DNA of 64,000 nt, taken from positions 248,001 through 312,000 of the forward strand of contig NZ_JIAF01000004.1 of NCBI RefSeq assembly GCF_000688375.1. Direction: 5' to 3'. This stretch comes from Prevotella sp. HUN102 (GTDB lineage Bacteria; Bacteroidota; Bacteroidia; Bacteroidales; Bacteroidaceae). The notes below the pieces were generated by a model that saw only the letters and a list, made by a program, of their open reading frames with translations, was not told the origin of the DNA and did no database searches. A program made the translations under genes and the position numbers. Positions within the stretch are counted from its first letter, which is position 1; each line of letters begins with the position of its first letter. This document shows, one piece after another, positions 19,523-28,198 of this stretch.

Positions 19523-19564
19523 TAAAAAAACGCACCTATCTTTATTTTCAAAGAAAGATGCGTT
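19523..19564 (-). terminator. Terminator-like hairpin between fabH and era
   Basis: AACGCATCTTT pairs with its complement across AATA-rich sequence. On the minus strand it ends in a run of seven T. It would terminate or attenuate the fabH transcript before era. Confidence 0.75.
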
Positions 19565-19586
19565 ATGAGGATTAATACTTAGAGTT

Positions 19587-20606
19587 TTATTTCTTTGCCA
19601 CCGCAGAAGCTCCGTCGTATGCCCATTTACAGAATGAAGCACCGTGAACGAAACCTGCTCCAAATGCCGTGAAGATTACGTTGTCGCCCTTCTTCAGGTT
19701 GGCTTCGTAGTCCCACATAGCGAGAGGAATCGTGGCGGCACTTGTGTTGCCGTAATGCTCGATGTTGATAAGCACCTTCTCGAGTTGCAACTCAGCACGC
19801 TTTGCCACAGCCTCAATGATGCGAAGATTTGCCTCGTGAGGCACAACCCAGTTCACGTCGTCGTGCGTAAGGTTGTTCATCTTCATAATCTCAGCTACGT
19901 CGTTCGCCATACTCGTTACCGCATAGCGGAATACCGTGCGACCTTCCTGATAGAGATAATGCAGACCACGGTCTACGGTAAAGTGGGATGCGGGACAAAC
20001 AGATCCACCCGCCTTCATGTGAAGGAACGGCAGTCCGACACCGTCGGTACGGAGGAACGAGTTCTGAACGCCCACATTCTCTTCCGTAGTAGCCTCTATC
20101 AGCACAGCACCGGCACCGTCTCCGAAGAGAACGCAGGTCTGACGGTCTGTATAGTCTACGAGCGACGACATCTTGTCTGCTCCGATGACGATAATCTTCT
20201 TGTAGCGTCCACTCTGAATCATTGTGGCAGCAACGTCTACGGAATAGAGAAATCCACAGCAGGCTGCCTCAAAGTCGAAACCAAACGCATTCTTCAACCC
20301 CAGTTTACCGATAACGATAGAAGCAGTTGAAGGAAATTTATAATCTGGAGTAGTTGTAGTGACGATAAGCGCATCGATCGTATCAGGGTCAACGCCAGTC
20401 TTCTGTATCAACTGCTTTGCCGCCTTGCGAGCCATATAGCTGGTACCGAGGCCTTCTTCCGTAAGAATACGGCGTTCCTTGATACCCACACGCTCCATAA
20501 TCCACTCATCACTGGTATCAACCATACGCGACAACTCCTCGTTGTTGAGGATATAGTCGGGCACGTATCCGCCTATACCGGTAATGATTGCGTTTATCTT
20601 CTCCAT
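19587..20606 (-). CDS. fabH: 3-oxoacyl-ACP synthase III (KAS III)
   Basis: A 339-residue condensing enzyme that joins acyl-CoA and malonyl-ACP to start type II fatty-acid synthesis. The nucleophile is Cys116 in FEAACCGFLYS. The His and Asn of the triad lie in VVPHEANLRI and EHYGNTSAATIP. Length and motif spacing are standard. It follows rpmF by five bases, the widespread DUF177-rpmF-fabH arrangement. A stem-loop with a T-run follows it. Confidence 0.97.
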   Translation of the reverse strand: MEKINAIITGIGGYVPDYILNNEELSRMVDTSDEWIMERVGIKERRILTEEGLGTSYMARKAAKQLIQKTGVDPDTIDALIVTTTTPDYKFPSTASIVIGKLGLKNAFGFDFEAACCGFLYSVDVAATMIQSGRYKKIIVIGADKMSSLVDYTDRQTCVLFGDGAGAVLIEATTEENVGVQNSFLRTDGVGLPFLHMKAGGSVCPASHFTVDRGLHYLYQEGRTVFRYAVTSMANDVAEIMKMNNLTHDDVNWVVPHEANLRIIEAVAKRAELQLEKVLINIEHYGNTSAATIPLAMWDYEANLKKGDNVIFTAFGAGFVHGASFCKWAYDGASAVAKK

Positions 20607-20611
20607 TTGAT

Positions 20612-20797
20612 TTATTCTACGGTCTCCTTAACGATAGCAACCTTACCACGATACTGTCCGCAAGTTGGGCAAACAGTGTGATAAACGTAGTAAGATCCAC
20701 AGTTAGGGCAAAGTGCCAATGTAGGAGCTACTGCCTTATCGTGAGTTCTTCTCTTGAGTGTACGAGTCTTTGACTGTCTTCTTTTAGGATGTGCCAT
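20612..20797 (-). CDS. rpmF: 50S ribosomal protein L32
   Basis: 61 residues. The start MAHPKRRQSKTRTLKRRTHD is typical. Two CxxC knuckles (LCPNCG and VCPTCG) form the zinc-binding version of L32. It lies between the DUF177 gene and fabH, as in most bacteria. Confidence 0.97.
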   Translation of the reverse strand: MAHPKRRQSKTRTLKRRTHDKAVAPTLALCPNCGSYYVYHTVCPTCGQYRGKVAIVKETVE

Positions 20798-20820
20798 AAT
20801 TCTTTTAAACTTTTAATATT

Positions 20821-21342
20821 TTATTCTTTTAATTTTAATAGAGCTTCCCAGCGCGGATCCATAGCAGCCTCTTCTCCCTCACCGCTTCGGGCGGCAGAGT
20901 GCTCTTCGAGAGCTCGTATCATAGCAGAGTTGCATTTTCCAGGTGCATGCACATGCTTGATAGGGATTGCGAGCACTATAAATTCATAGATGAGCCACGT
21001 AACATCGAGTATTCCTTCGTTCTCGGCCACCGTTACGCATTCATCGTCTCCGTCTGAGTATTCAATTCCAAACTTAGCATCGAGACGCTGTTCGGTCTCA
21101 ATCTCCTGCTCCATCGCATCGAGACAAAGGTCGCACGGCACAACAACCGTCCCTTTTTCTCTGAAAGTGAGCGTGAAGAAGTCATTTCCCGTGCGAACAA
21201 TATCGAGCGATACGTGCACGTTTCCCTCACTCACCTCGGGAGCATTAACTTCCTTAAAGTAAGCATTATCAAGGTTGAACTCAAAGCTCGTCAAGCCTTC
21301 TTCCAACCCCTTCAAATCGATTTTAAGGGTTTCCAAGTCCAT
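20821..21342 (-). CDS. DUF177 (YceD-family) protein
   Basis: 173 residues. The family is linked to 23S rRNA accumulation and large-subunit biogenesis in other organisms and nearly always precedes rpmF. The conserved core VVPCDLCLDAMEQEIETEQ contains the paired cysteine motif. An acidic segment and DPRWEALLKLKE end the protein, the usual C-terminal signature. Its promoter (TAACTTTG box) lies just upstream of the start and probably drives rpmF and fabH too. Confidence 0.92.
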   Translation of the reverse strand: MDLETLKIDLKGLEEGLTSFEFNLDNAYFKEVNAPEVSEGNVHVSLDIVRTGNDFFTLTFREKGTVVVPCDLCLDAMEQEIETEQRLDAKFGIEYSDGDDECVTVAENEGILDVTWLIYEFIVLAIPIKHVHAPGKCNSAMIRALEEHSAARSGEGEEAAMDPRWEALLKLKE

Positions 21343-21352
21343 AATCGGGTTG

Positions 21353-21386
21353 CAAAGTTACGAATAATTTTCTGATAATTAGCAAA
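21353..21386 (-). promoter_or_regulatory. Bacteroidetes-type promoter of DUF177-rpmF-fabH
   Basis: On the minus strand TTTG (21383-21386) is followed after 22 bases by TAACTTTG (21353-21360). The leader would be very short, because the box ends 10 bases before the start codon. Confidence 0.65.
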
Positions 21387-21899
21387 TTAAAAGTAAAAAA
21401 GTTATATCTCCCTAATTGTTAAGATAACATAAAGGTTCTTTTGACGAACCGTATTCCTCTGCTTCCTCTGCTTTTTCACTCCTGACAGATATATAAATTA
21501 AGGTGTAAAAAAACAAACAAAACAACAGACCGACTGCAAACAGACGCTTTTCGTATGACATCAATTTCTATTACCCATCTGCTTATAATTATACAGTAAA
21601 ATGAACAAGAAATAATTGAAACGCAAACGTGCGAAGATTGTCCGCTAATCTTCGCACGTTTGAGCTGCGTTTTTGCGAAGAATGGAGCGCATTCTTCGCA
21701 AAAACAGCAGTTAAAACATAAATAACTATATATCAATCACTTATAAGTTGATATTAATCTCGTATAATTGTATAATTATACCAAGGTATTATGAATGTTA
21801 TATCAAGATTTTCAAGCAGCTTTCAGCATCGTTCCGGCTCTTGCTCATTTCCGACAACGGAATTGCAATAGGCGAAAAAGCACCACAAAAGAGATTCGG
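21387..21899. other. Gene-free region with hairpin element copy 4
   Basis: About 510 bases. It holds the double hairpin at 21625-21705. Frames that span it are repeat-derived and I do not regard them as genes. No other structure recognised. Confidence 0.5.
21625..21705. repeat. GCGAAG-type intergenic hairpin element, copy 4 (two tandem hairpins)
   Basis: Two perfect 15-bp stems stand side by side. AAACGTGCGAAGATT (21625-21639) pairs with 21647-21661 over a 7-base loop. GTTTTTGCGAAGAAT (21669-21683) pairs with 21691-21705 over a 7-base loop. Confidence 0.9.
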
Positions 21900-23072
21900 C
21901 TATTTCTTCAGTTCTATTCTGAACGTGGTGCCTTTTCCCACCTCCGTGCTCTTTACGAATATTCTCCCGTCGTGATATTCCTCCACAATGCGCTTTGCCA
22001 GACTCAATCCCAGTCCCCAACCACGGCTTTTCGTGGTGAATCCGGGACGGAACACATTTCCGATATCTTTCTTTCTGATGCCCTTGCCCGTGTCGCTTAC
22101 CTCCACGATAGCCTTCGTTTCTGTTTCCTCCACCCGTAAACGAATCTCGCCTGCCTCGCCTCCCATAGCATCAACGGCATTCTTGCACAGATTTTCTATT
22201 ACCCACTCAAACAGCGAGGCGTTCATCTTCACGATGATGTCATTCTCGGGAAACTCCTTCTTCATCAGAATCTTCTTTGAAGTTCTGCGGTCCATATAGT
22301 CTATAACGTGGTCGAGCACCTCATTCAGACTTGAGGGAACCGGCTCGGGAAGCGAACCAATCTTCGAGAATCGGTCGGCTATGAGCTGCAGTCGCCTTAC
22401 GTCCTTGTCCATCTCGGGCAGAAGGTCGTCATCGGGATAGGTTTCCTTCAGAATCGTCGTCCACGCCATCAGCGACGATATCGGAGTTCCTAATTGATGC
22501 GCCGTCTCCTTGCTCAAGCCCACCCATACTTTGTTTTGCTCCGCCCGCTTGGATGTGAGCAGCGCAAAGATGGCTACAACCACAAACAGCATCACGACGC
22601 CCAACTGCACGTAAGGATAGAGTGCCAGACGCTTCAGCATCAGCGAATCGTCATAGCACACCTCAATATAGTCTCTGCTGCCCGAAGCGAGCGTAATCCG
22701 TATGCTGCGCCCCGAAGACTGAAGCTGCTTTGCCATCTGCGATATATATTTCAGGCTGTCTTCATAGGTTTCTGCACCGATTTTTACATTTCGGAAATCC
22801 GTTACCTCCATTCCGTTGTCCAAAACGATAACCGGAATCGTATTGTTTTCGTTCAACACCTTCAGCACCAAAGACAAATCGGTATGCTCATCGGCTTGGC
22901 TCAACGACTTCATAGCCTCTGCCCAAACCTCCATTCTCGTCCTCTCCTCCCGTGCCAGATCCTTGGTAAGAATACTGGATACGACCAACGACGCCACGGC
23001 AATAATTATTGCCGCCACGACCAAGAGAATCTTTACCTGCCGTATTTTATCCGTCCACTGCATAACTTTCAT
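21900..23072 (-). CDS. Membrane-bound sensor histidine kinase
   Basis: 390 residues. Two transmembrane helices (about 14-36 and 155-173) bracket a periplasmic sensing loop of about 120 residues. The phospho-acceptor is His192 in KETAHQLGTPISSL. The ATPase domain shows ENLCKNAVDAM (N box), VSDTGKGI (G1) and GWGLGLSLAKRIV (G2). No response regulator is adjacent, so its partner must be encoded elsewhere. The signal is unknown. Confidence 0.93.
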   Translation of the reverse strand: MKVMQWTDKIRQVKILLVVAAIIIAVASLVVSSILTKDLAREERTRMEVWAEAMKSLSQADEHTDLSLVLKVLNENNTIPVIVLDNGMEVTDFRNVKIGAETYEDSLKYISQMAKQLQSSGRSIRITLASGSRDYIEVCYDDSLMLKRLALYPYVQLGVVMLFVVVAIFALLTSKRAEQNKVWVGLSKETAHQLGTPISSLMAWTTILKETYPDDDLLPEMDKDVRRLQLIADRFSKIGSLPEPVPSSLNEVLDHVIDYMDRRTSKKILMKKEFPENDIIVKMNASLFEWVIENLCKNAVDAMGGEAGEIRLRVEETETKAIVEVSDTGKGIRKKDIGNVFRPGFTTKSRGWGLGLSLAKRIVEEYHDGRIFVKSTEVGKGTTFRIELKK

Positions 23073-23408
23073 ACTAACGCCGCAAAAGCACGATTATTGT
23101 TTCAGCACTTTGTTTGCCCGTTGCCATTTGCAAGTTAATGTCTCTCTAAAATCAGGTAGGAAGAAAGCAATCGTTTTCTTCCTACTTTCATTTTCTGCCC
23201 ACAATATATGTCTTACGAGCTATTCGCCTTCGTTTAGGAATAACAGATCCACTTCTCAACAAGCTATCTTATACGCCGGCTTCTTTATACACTTTTTTAT
23301 TTATACAAGACTCTGGCTTATATGTTCTTATATGACGGTAATGCACAGGGCTTATTGCCTGACAGGAAAATATCTCATATATTCTTTGAAATATCTATAA
23401 TTATTCCC
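23073..23408. other. Gene-free region with an isolated hairpin
   Basis: A 336-base region divergent between the histidine kinase and the DUF5074 gene. It contains an 11-12 bp stem (23156-23166 with 23174-23185) followed on the plus strand by a T-rich stretch, with no gene to terminate. Nothing else recognised. Confidence 0.4.
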
Positions 23409-23416
23409 TATCTTTG
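23385..23416 (+). promoter_or_regulatory. Bacteroidetes-type promoter of the DUF5074 lipoprotein
   Basis: TTTG (23385-23388), 20 bases, then TATCTTTG (23409-23416): a textbook match. The leader is about 90 bases. Confidence 0.75.
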
Positions 23417-23513
23417 CATCAACGGCAATAATTACGGCTGCACTAACAGTTTAAAAACTCAGATTGCAAACATTAAAATCTTAATATATTCAAAAACAAC
23501 TATTGACAGACAA

Positions 23514-24857
23514 ATGAAAAAGATTCTATTTTTCAGCGCATTCGCGCTTTGTGTCGGTATGGCTTCTTGCTCCGACGACGACGATTTGGCACCATCAGCA
23601 GGCATTGCAACCAGCAATGGCGGCACAGAAGTAATGCAGTTCGACACACTCACACTTGCTGCCGACGTGAAAAACGTGGCTACCGAAGAAGCCAACAACT
23701 ATGTTTGGAAAGTGAACGGAACAGAGGTTGGACGTGGAAAAACCTATAAATTTGTGCAGGCAAAAACCGGTACATACGAATTGGAACTGACCGTTACGGA
23801 TGATGCCGCCGCTACTCCACTCACAACAAAGCAGAAACTCACGGTTACGGGCCGTTTCGGAGAGGGTGCTTTCCTGTTGAATGAAGGCAACTTCGGCAAT
23901 GAAACCGGTACACTGACCTATATTGACGGAAAGAAAGGAGTAGTGATAGACAGTGCCTATTACAGAGTAAACGGAACTTTGCTCGGAAATGTTTGCCAGA
24001 ATCTCTTCATTGCCAACGACAAGATGTATATCATCTCGCAGAACGGCGCAAAGAATGGTGGCGAAGGACTGCTTACCATTGCCAATGCAAAGACGCTGGA
24101 GAAAATCAGCGTGCTGTCTCCTAAGGAACTGGATGGCAAAATGCCTACACACGTTGCAGTTATCGGCAATAATATCTATGTTCGTGCCAATAACGGAATC
24201 CACCTCATTGACAAAAACAATGCTGTCAGCCTCATCGAAGGTACTGAACAGGCGAAAAACTCACCAATGGCTGTTATCGGAAACAAACTGTATGCACAGA
24301 CAAATGGCAATCAGATTCTCGTAATCGAGGGCAAAGCCGTAGCTTCAACCATCGAAGTTGCAGGTGCAGTCTCAGGAATCGTAAAGGCTCAGGACGGCAA
24401 CCTTTGGGTTTCAACATTGAACCCCAACACTATCGCAAAGATTAATGCAAGCGACAATAAGCTGATGGATTCCCACGCACTCAAGCAGAACATCACTGCT
24501 GGTTGGGGTGCTATTGCAGGCTTCTCCGCAAAGGGTACAAACATCTACTTCTGCGATGCTAGCGACTACGCTAATTCTACAAAAATCTTCAAGCACGACT
24601 TTGCTGCAAACACTACAACGGAAATTGGCGAAGTGGCTAAGATCATCACGGATTCAAAGATGTTCTACAACAGTCTGGCCATTGATCCGGAAACGGAAGA
24701 GATTTATTTCGCATCCCTGAAAGGTTGGGGACCAGACTATAAGGTAAACAACACTACCATCTTCACATTGAACGGAAATTCAATAGCGAAGAAATACAAC
24801 TTCGAGGGTGTGAACTCGTTCCCGGCAGGTATCTATTTCGTTGCAAATTTCAAGTAG
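23514..24857 (+). CDS. DUF5074-type surface lipoprotein with PKD-like and beta-propeller domains
   Basis: 447 residues. I start it at MKKILFFSAFALCVGMASC, which gives a proper lipobox Cys at position 19 followed by SDDDD, an acidic export-type sequence. Upstream in-frame codons lie in the promoter and leader. Residues about 35-110 form a PKD/Ig-like domain (NYVWKVNGTEVGRG). The rest is a YncE/DUF5074-like propeller starting at FLLNEGNFGNETGTLTYID. Relatives are often encoded near TonB-dependent uptake genes, but none is here. The ligand is unknown. Confidence 0.85.
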   Translation: MKKILFFSAFALCVGMASCSDDDDLAPSAGIATSNGGTEVMQFDTLTLAADVKNVATEEANNYVWKVNGTEVGRGKTYKFVQAKTGTYELELTVTDDAAATPLTTKQKLTVTGRFGEGAFLLNEGNFGNETGTLTYIDGKKGVVIDSAYYRVNGTLLGNVCQNLFIANDKMYIISQNGAKNGGEGLLTIANAKTLEKISVLSPKELDGKMPTHVAVIGNNIYVRANNGIHLIDKNNAVSLIEGTEQAKNSPMAVIGNKLYAQTNGNQILVIEGKAVASTIEVAGAVSGIVKAQDGNLWVSTLNPNTIAKINASDNKLMDSHALKQNITAGWGAIAGFSAKGTNIYFCDASDYANSTKIFKHDFAANTTTEIGEVAKIITDSKMFYNSLAIDPETEEIYFASLKGWGPDYKVNNTTIFTLNGNSIAKKYNFEGVNSFPAGIYFVANFK

Positions 24858-24882
24858 CCGAAATTCTGAACAACAAAAACAG

Positions 24883-24917
24883 ACGGAGCTATCAGACTTT
24901 CTGATTGCTCCGTTTTT
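24883..24917 (+). terminator. Intrinsic terminator after the DUF5074 gene
   Basis: ACGGAGCTATCAGA pairs with TCTGATTGCTCCGT over a short loop, with TTTTT following. Confidence 0.9.
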
Positions 24918-24963
24918 CGTATTAAAAAAACATAAACTGCGAACGTCGTATTATACTTTTTGC

Positions 24964-24971
24964 TACCTTTG
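24964..24971 (+). promoter_or_regulatory. Putative -7 box (TACCTTTG) of the FMN-binding protein gene
   Basis: TACCTTTG lies 37 bases before the start codon, just after the upstream terminator. The -33 element is weak. Confidence 0.55.
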
Positions 24972-25008
24972 CAGCCTAATCAGTAACAATATAACAAACA
25001 GAAGGATA

Positions 25009-25407
25009 ATGATAAAGAAACAGTTAGCTGTATGTGCAGCAGTTGCCTTGTTGGCAACAGGACTTGCTTTCGCTTCCGTGGAGCAAGACAAGGTGATGTA
25101 TAAGCAGGCAGACGGTACCTATGTTGTAAACACTACCAGCTTGGCTTCCAACGTTCGTGGGTTCAAGGGCACTACTCCTTTGGAAGTCTACATCAAGAAC
25201 AATAAAGTGGTAAAGGTGGTTGCGCTGAAGAATAGGGAAACACCCAAATACTTCTCTATGATAACCTCAAAGATGCTTCCTAAGTATGCAGGTCTGAAGG
25301 TTGGAAAGACTGCATCCGTAGACGGAGTTACTGGTGCCACTTTCTCGTCAAAGGCAGTAAAGACCAACGTAGAGGCAGCAGTCAACTACTACAAGAAGCA
25401 TAAGTAG
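25009..25407 (+). CDS. Exported FMN-binding domain protein
   Basis: 132 residues. The signal peptide (KKQLAVCAAVALLATGLAFA) is followed by a single FMN_bind domain. DGVTGATFSSKAV near the C-terminus matches the motif whose Thr carries covalent FMN in RnfG/NqrC-like proteins. It may take part in extracytoplasmic electron transfer, possibly after flavinylation by an ApbE-type enzyme encoded elsewhere. The start is MIKKQ; an in-frame upstream extension would cover the promoter. Confidence 0.88.
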   Translation: MIKKQLAVCAAVALLATGLAFASVEQDKVMYKQADGTYVVNTTSLASNVRGFKGTTPLEVYIKNNKVVKVVALKNRETPKYFSMITSKMLPKYAGLKVGKTASVDGVTGATFSSKAVKTNVEAAVNYYKKHK

Positions 25408-25408
25408 T

Positions 25409-25500
25409 ATTTAAAGGGATGAGTAGACAAGGGGACAAGTTTACGAGGAGACAAGTTTGTCGGCTAACAAAGAGACGAACTGACGAGGGAATAAGGAATT
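25409..25500 (+). repeat. ACAAG/GACGAG-type polypurine repeat
   Basis: Units such as GAGTAGACAAGGGGACAAG, TTTACGAGGAGACAAG and AGAGACGAACTGACGAGGG recur every 8-9 bases. The inverted partner lies at 25757-25805. Confidence 0.7.
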
Positions 25501-25618
25501 TTGTTCAGAAATATCCTTGTTGCAGTATTTTTTAACTCCTAAATTCAAATCCCTCTATACAAGATTCAGGGGCTGGAGCAATGAAATAATAGAGTGATAA
25601 GAATATTGCCAAATCGAA

Positions 25619-25670
25619 GAGTTGTCCTTTAATTCCCTTAACCTCCTTAAACTTCCTTAACTCCCAATAT
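25619..25670 (-). repeat. GGAGTTAAG-type repeat downstream of the M13 peptidase gene
   Basis: On the minus strand GGGAGTTAAGGAAGTTTAAGG continues to AATTAAAGGACAAC. The AGGACAA end points away from the peptidase gene. The counterpart on the other side of that gene is at 27946-28031. Confidence 0.7.
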
Positions 25671-25675
25671 GCCCA

Positions 25676-25714
25676 AACGACGATTGCCGTTCTTATACTT
25701 CGGCAATCGTCGTT
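25676..25714 (-). terminator. Stem-loop downstream of the M13 peptidase gene
   Basis: A perfect 14-bp stem (AACGACGATTGCCG / CGGCAATCGTCGTT) has an 11-base loop. There is no long T-run, so I rate termination as probable rather than certain. Confidence 0.6.
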
Positions 25715-25756
25715 CTTATACTTTGGTTATCCGCCATTCTTAAAGAACAGCCGATA

Positions 25757-25805
25757 ATCTTGTAAACTCGTCTCCTTGTTTACTCGCCTCTTTGTCAACA
25801 GACAA
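25757..25805 (-). repeat. ACAAG/GACGAG-type repeat (inverted partner of 25409-25500)
   Basis: The minus strand reads GACAAAGAGGCGAGTAAACA then AGGAGACGAGTTTACAAG, the same units as the facing tract. Confidence 0.7.
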
Positions 25806-25811
25806 CTCTTC

Positions 25812-27836
25812 CTACCAAATCTGCGCGCGCTGCTTCTTAGGAATAAAGAGCTTTGCACCCTTCTTTATCTTGAACGCATCGTACCAAGAGTCGATATGAG
25901 GAAGAGCTGCATTCACACGAGCCTCGCTTGGAGAGTGAGGGTCTACGGTCATAACATACTCAAGATACTCCGGACGGACATTGCACGCCCATACACGAGC
26001 CCAAGAAAGGAAGAAACGCTGTTCGGGTGTGAAACCGTCCATAACCTTCAGCGGGTTCTTCTTCATACTGTTCTGCAAAGCACGGAATGCGATGTTCAGA
26101 CCGCCGTTGTCGCCGATGTTCTCGCCCAATGTGAGCTTTCCGTTCACGAACTTGCCCGGGAGAATCTCCAGCTTGCCGAAGTAGTTTTCCAATACCTTCG
26201 TGCGAAGTTCATAGTTCTTCTTGTCGGCAGCCGTCCACCAGTCGCGCTGATTACCAGTCTTGTCGAACTGTGAACCCTGATCGTCGAATCCGTGGCTCAT
26301 CTCGTGTCCGATTACCGCACCGATACCACCGTAGTTCACGGCATCATCGGCATTCGGATCGAAGAATGGAGGCTGAAGGATGGCGGCAGGGAAGCAGATT
26401 TCGTTCGTTGTAGGATTATAGTAAGCATTGATAGTCTGAGGAGTCATACCCCATTCTGTCTTGTCTACGGGCTTGTTTACCTTTCGGCCGATATAGTCCA
26501 TTGTCATAAACTCGCTCACGCGCTGCATATTCTCGTACAATGAGAGCTTCTCGTCAATCTGAAGTCCGCTGTAATCCTTCCACTTGTCGGGATAGCCAAT
26601 CTTCACGATGAAGTTGTTGAGCTTGTCGAGTGCCTGCGCCTTGGTCTCCGCGCTCATCCAAGCGTTTTCGGTAATGCTCTGTCCGAGTGCTTCCTGAAGG
26701 TTCTTTACCAACTGAACCATACGCTGCTTGCTGCTCTCTGGGAAATACTTCTCTACGTAGAGCTTGCCGACTGCTTCGCCGAACACGCCACTTACCGTGC
26801 CAACGGCGCGCTTCCATCGTGGACGGTCCTGCTGAACACCGTTCATCACGCTGCTCAACTTGAAGGCTGCGGCACGGAAATCGTCGCTCAGCTGACCTGT
26901 TGCACCAGAGATTACCTTCACTTCTGCATAGGCTTTCAGGTCGTCGAGAGATGTTTCTGCGAGAATCTTCTCTACTTCGTGGATAGGCTCAGGCTGTCCG
27001 AGGTCCACTTCCTTGAACATTGGGAATCCGTTCTGAAGGAACACGTTGCCCCAGTCGATGCCCGGGAACTCGCTAACGAGCTGATTGTAGCTCATTTTGT
27101 GATAGTTGGCATTGATGTCTCTCAGCTTCACCTGATCGTAGCTTGCCTTTGCAATACGTGTTTCGATTGCCATCACTGCCTGCATCTTCTTTTCAGCCGT
27201 TGCCTGATCGTTGCCCACCATTGAGAAGAGCTGCTTCATAAAGTTTTTGTAGGCCTCGCGAATCTTCACGGTCTGCTCGTCGTTATTCAGATAGTAGTCG
27301 CGCGTGCCAAGGCCGAGACCGCCCTGTCCGACAGAAACAATGTTCATATCGGCATTGCGCATATCTGCTCCGACGCCGATGCCGAACATCATCGTGCTTT
27401 CGCCCATACGGTCGAGCTGCGAGGTTACGATCTGGTATTCGCGAACGTTTCTGATGGCTGCAATCTTGTCGAGCGTAGGCTTGATGGGTGCCCATCCCTC
27501 CTTGTTCAGACGGACGCTGTCCATCATCATATTGTAGAGACTGCCGAGCTTCTGGCCGAGCGTTCCCTTTTCCTGTGGATTATTTGCGTATTCGAGAATC
27601 AGGTTCTGAATACGGAGCTGATTCTGTTCGTGCAGGTCGGTGAATGCACCGTTCTCCGTGTGTTCTGCATCAAGAGGATGCGTTTTCATCCATCCACCTG
27701 CCGCATAGCGGTAGAAATCCTTTCCCGGATCAATGCTGGTGTCCATATTCGCCTTGTCGATACCGGAAGAGAGGGTTTGTGCTCCAACAGAAAGTGAAGC
27801 AAGCAGCATTGCTGCCAATAGTGTTCTCTTTTTCAT
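25812..27836 (-). CDS. pepO: M13-family (neprilysin/PepO-like) zinc metallopeptidase
   Basis: 674 residues with a signal peptide ending near SVGAQ. It is probably a periplasmic or outer-membrane oligopeptidase, as in related oral Bacteroidetes. The zinc ligands are His511 and His515 in VIGHEMSHGFDDQGS and Glu572 in GENIGDNGGL. The substrate-binding motif NAYYNPTTNEICFPAAILQP is intact. Length and motif spacing are typical of active M13 peptidases. It stands alone and is bracketed at distance by two polypurine repeat tracts of the same class. Confidence 0.95.
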   Translation of the reverse strand: MKKRTLLAAMLLASLSVGAQTLSSGIDKANMDTSIDPGKDFYRYAAGGWMKTHPLDAEHTENGAFTDLHEQNQLRIQNLILEYANNPQEKGTLGQKLGSLYNMMMDSVRLNKEGWAPIKPTLDKIAAIRNVREYQIVTSQLDRMGESTMMFGIGVGADMRNADMNIVSVGQGGLGLGTRDYYLNNDEQTVKIREAYKNFMKQLFSMVGNDQATAEKKMQAVMAIETRIAKASYDQVKLRDINANYHKMSYNQLVSEFPGIDWGNVFLQNGFPMFKEVDLGQPEPIHEVEKILAETSLDDLKAYAEVKVISGATGQLSDDFRAAAFKLSSVMNGVQQDRPRWKRAVGTVSGVFGEAVGKLYVEKYFPESSKQRMVQLVKNLQEALGQSITENAWMSAETKAQALDKLNNFIVKIGYPDKWKDYSGLQIDEKLSLYENMQRVSEFMTMDYIGRKVNKPVDKTEWGMTPQTINAYYNPTTNEICFPAAILQPPFFDPNADDAVNYGGIGAVIGHEMSHGFDDQGSQFDKTGNQRDWWTAADKKNYELRTKVLENYFGKLEILPGKFVNGKLTLGENIGDNGGLNIAFRALQNSMKKNPLKVMDGFTPEQRFFLSWARVWACNVRPEYLEYVMTVDPHSPSEARVNAALPHIDSWYDAFKIKKGAKLFIPKKQRAQIW

Positions 27837-27945
27837 TTTTCTGTGTTTAAAATTATTGTGTTTTGAATGTTATTTCATAATCGAGTGCAATGTTATAAAT
27901 AAAAATCTATAATTGCAAGAAAATTGAGGAGAAAGTGGATTATTG

Positions 27946-28031
27946 GGGGGAGTTAAGGAAGAGAATGGGGAGTTAAAGGAGTTAAAGGAGTTAAAGGAGT
28001 TAAAGGAGTTAAAGGGAGTTAAAGGACAATA
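27946..28031 (+). repeat. GGAGTTAAAG tandem repeat upstream of pepO
   Basis: GGAGTTAAA is repeated with a 9-base period: GGAGTTAAGG, then six or so nearly identical units, then AGGACAATAG. It is the cleanest tract of this class in the window and looks like a live microsatellite. Confidence 0.85.
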
Positions 28032-28056
28032 GCTCGAATGACAAACTTATATTTCA

Positions 28057-28131
28057 CATTTCCCTTTTCCCATTCCATTTTTCCCTTTTTCCATTTCCCT
28101 TTTCCCATTCCACATTTCCCATTCCACGCGC
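28057..28131 (+). repeat. TTTCCCATTCC-type pyrimidine tandem repeat
   Basis: Units TTTCCCTTTTCCCATTCCA alternate with shorter TTTCCCATTCCAC units. It directly follows the GGAGTTAAAG tract, but its composition is different. Confidence 0.75.
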
Positions 28132-28198
28132 CTCTTTTTCTATCGTTTCAGAACTCGGAAATGAAGGATTCGCAGAAAGGAATAATAGGCGGGAGGAA

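Noticed and set aside
23417..23513. Cobalamin riboswitch before the DUF5074 gene
   Set aside because: DUF5074-type genes can be linked to B12 uptake, but the leader is under 100 bases and shows no B12-box-like sequence.
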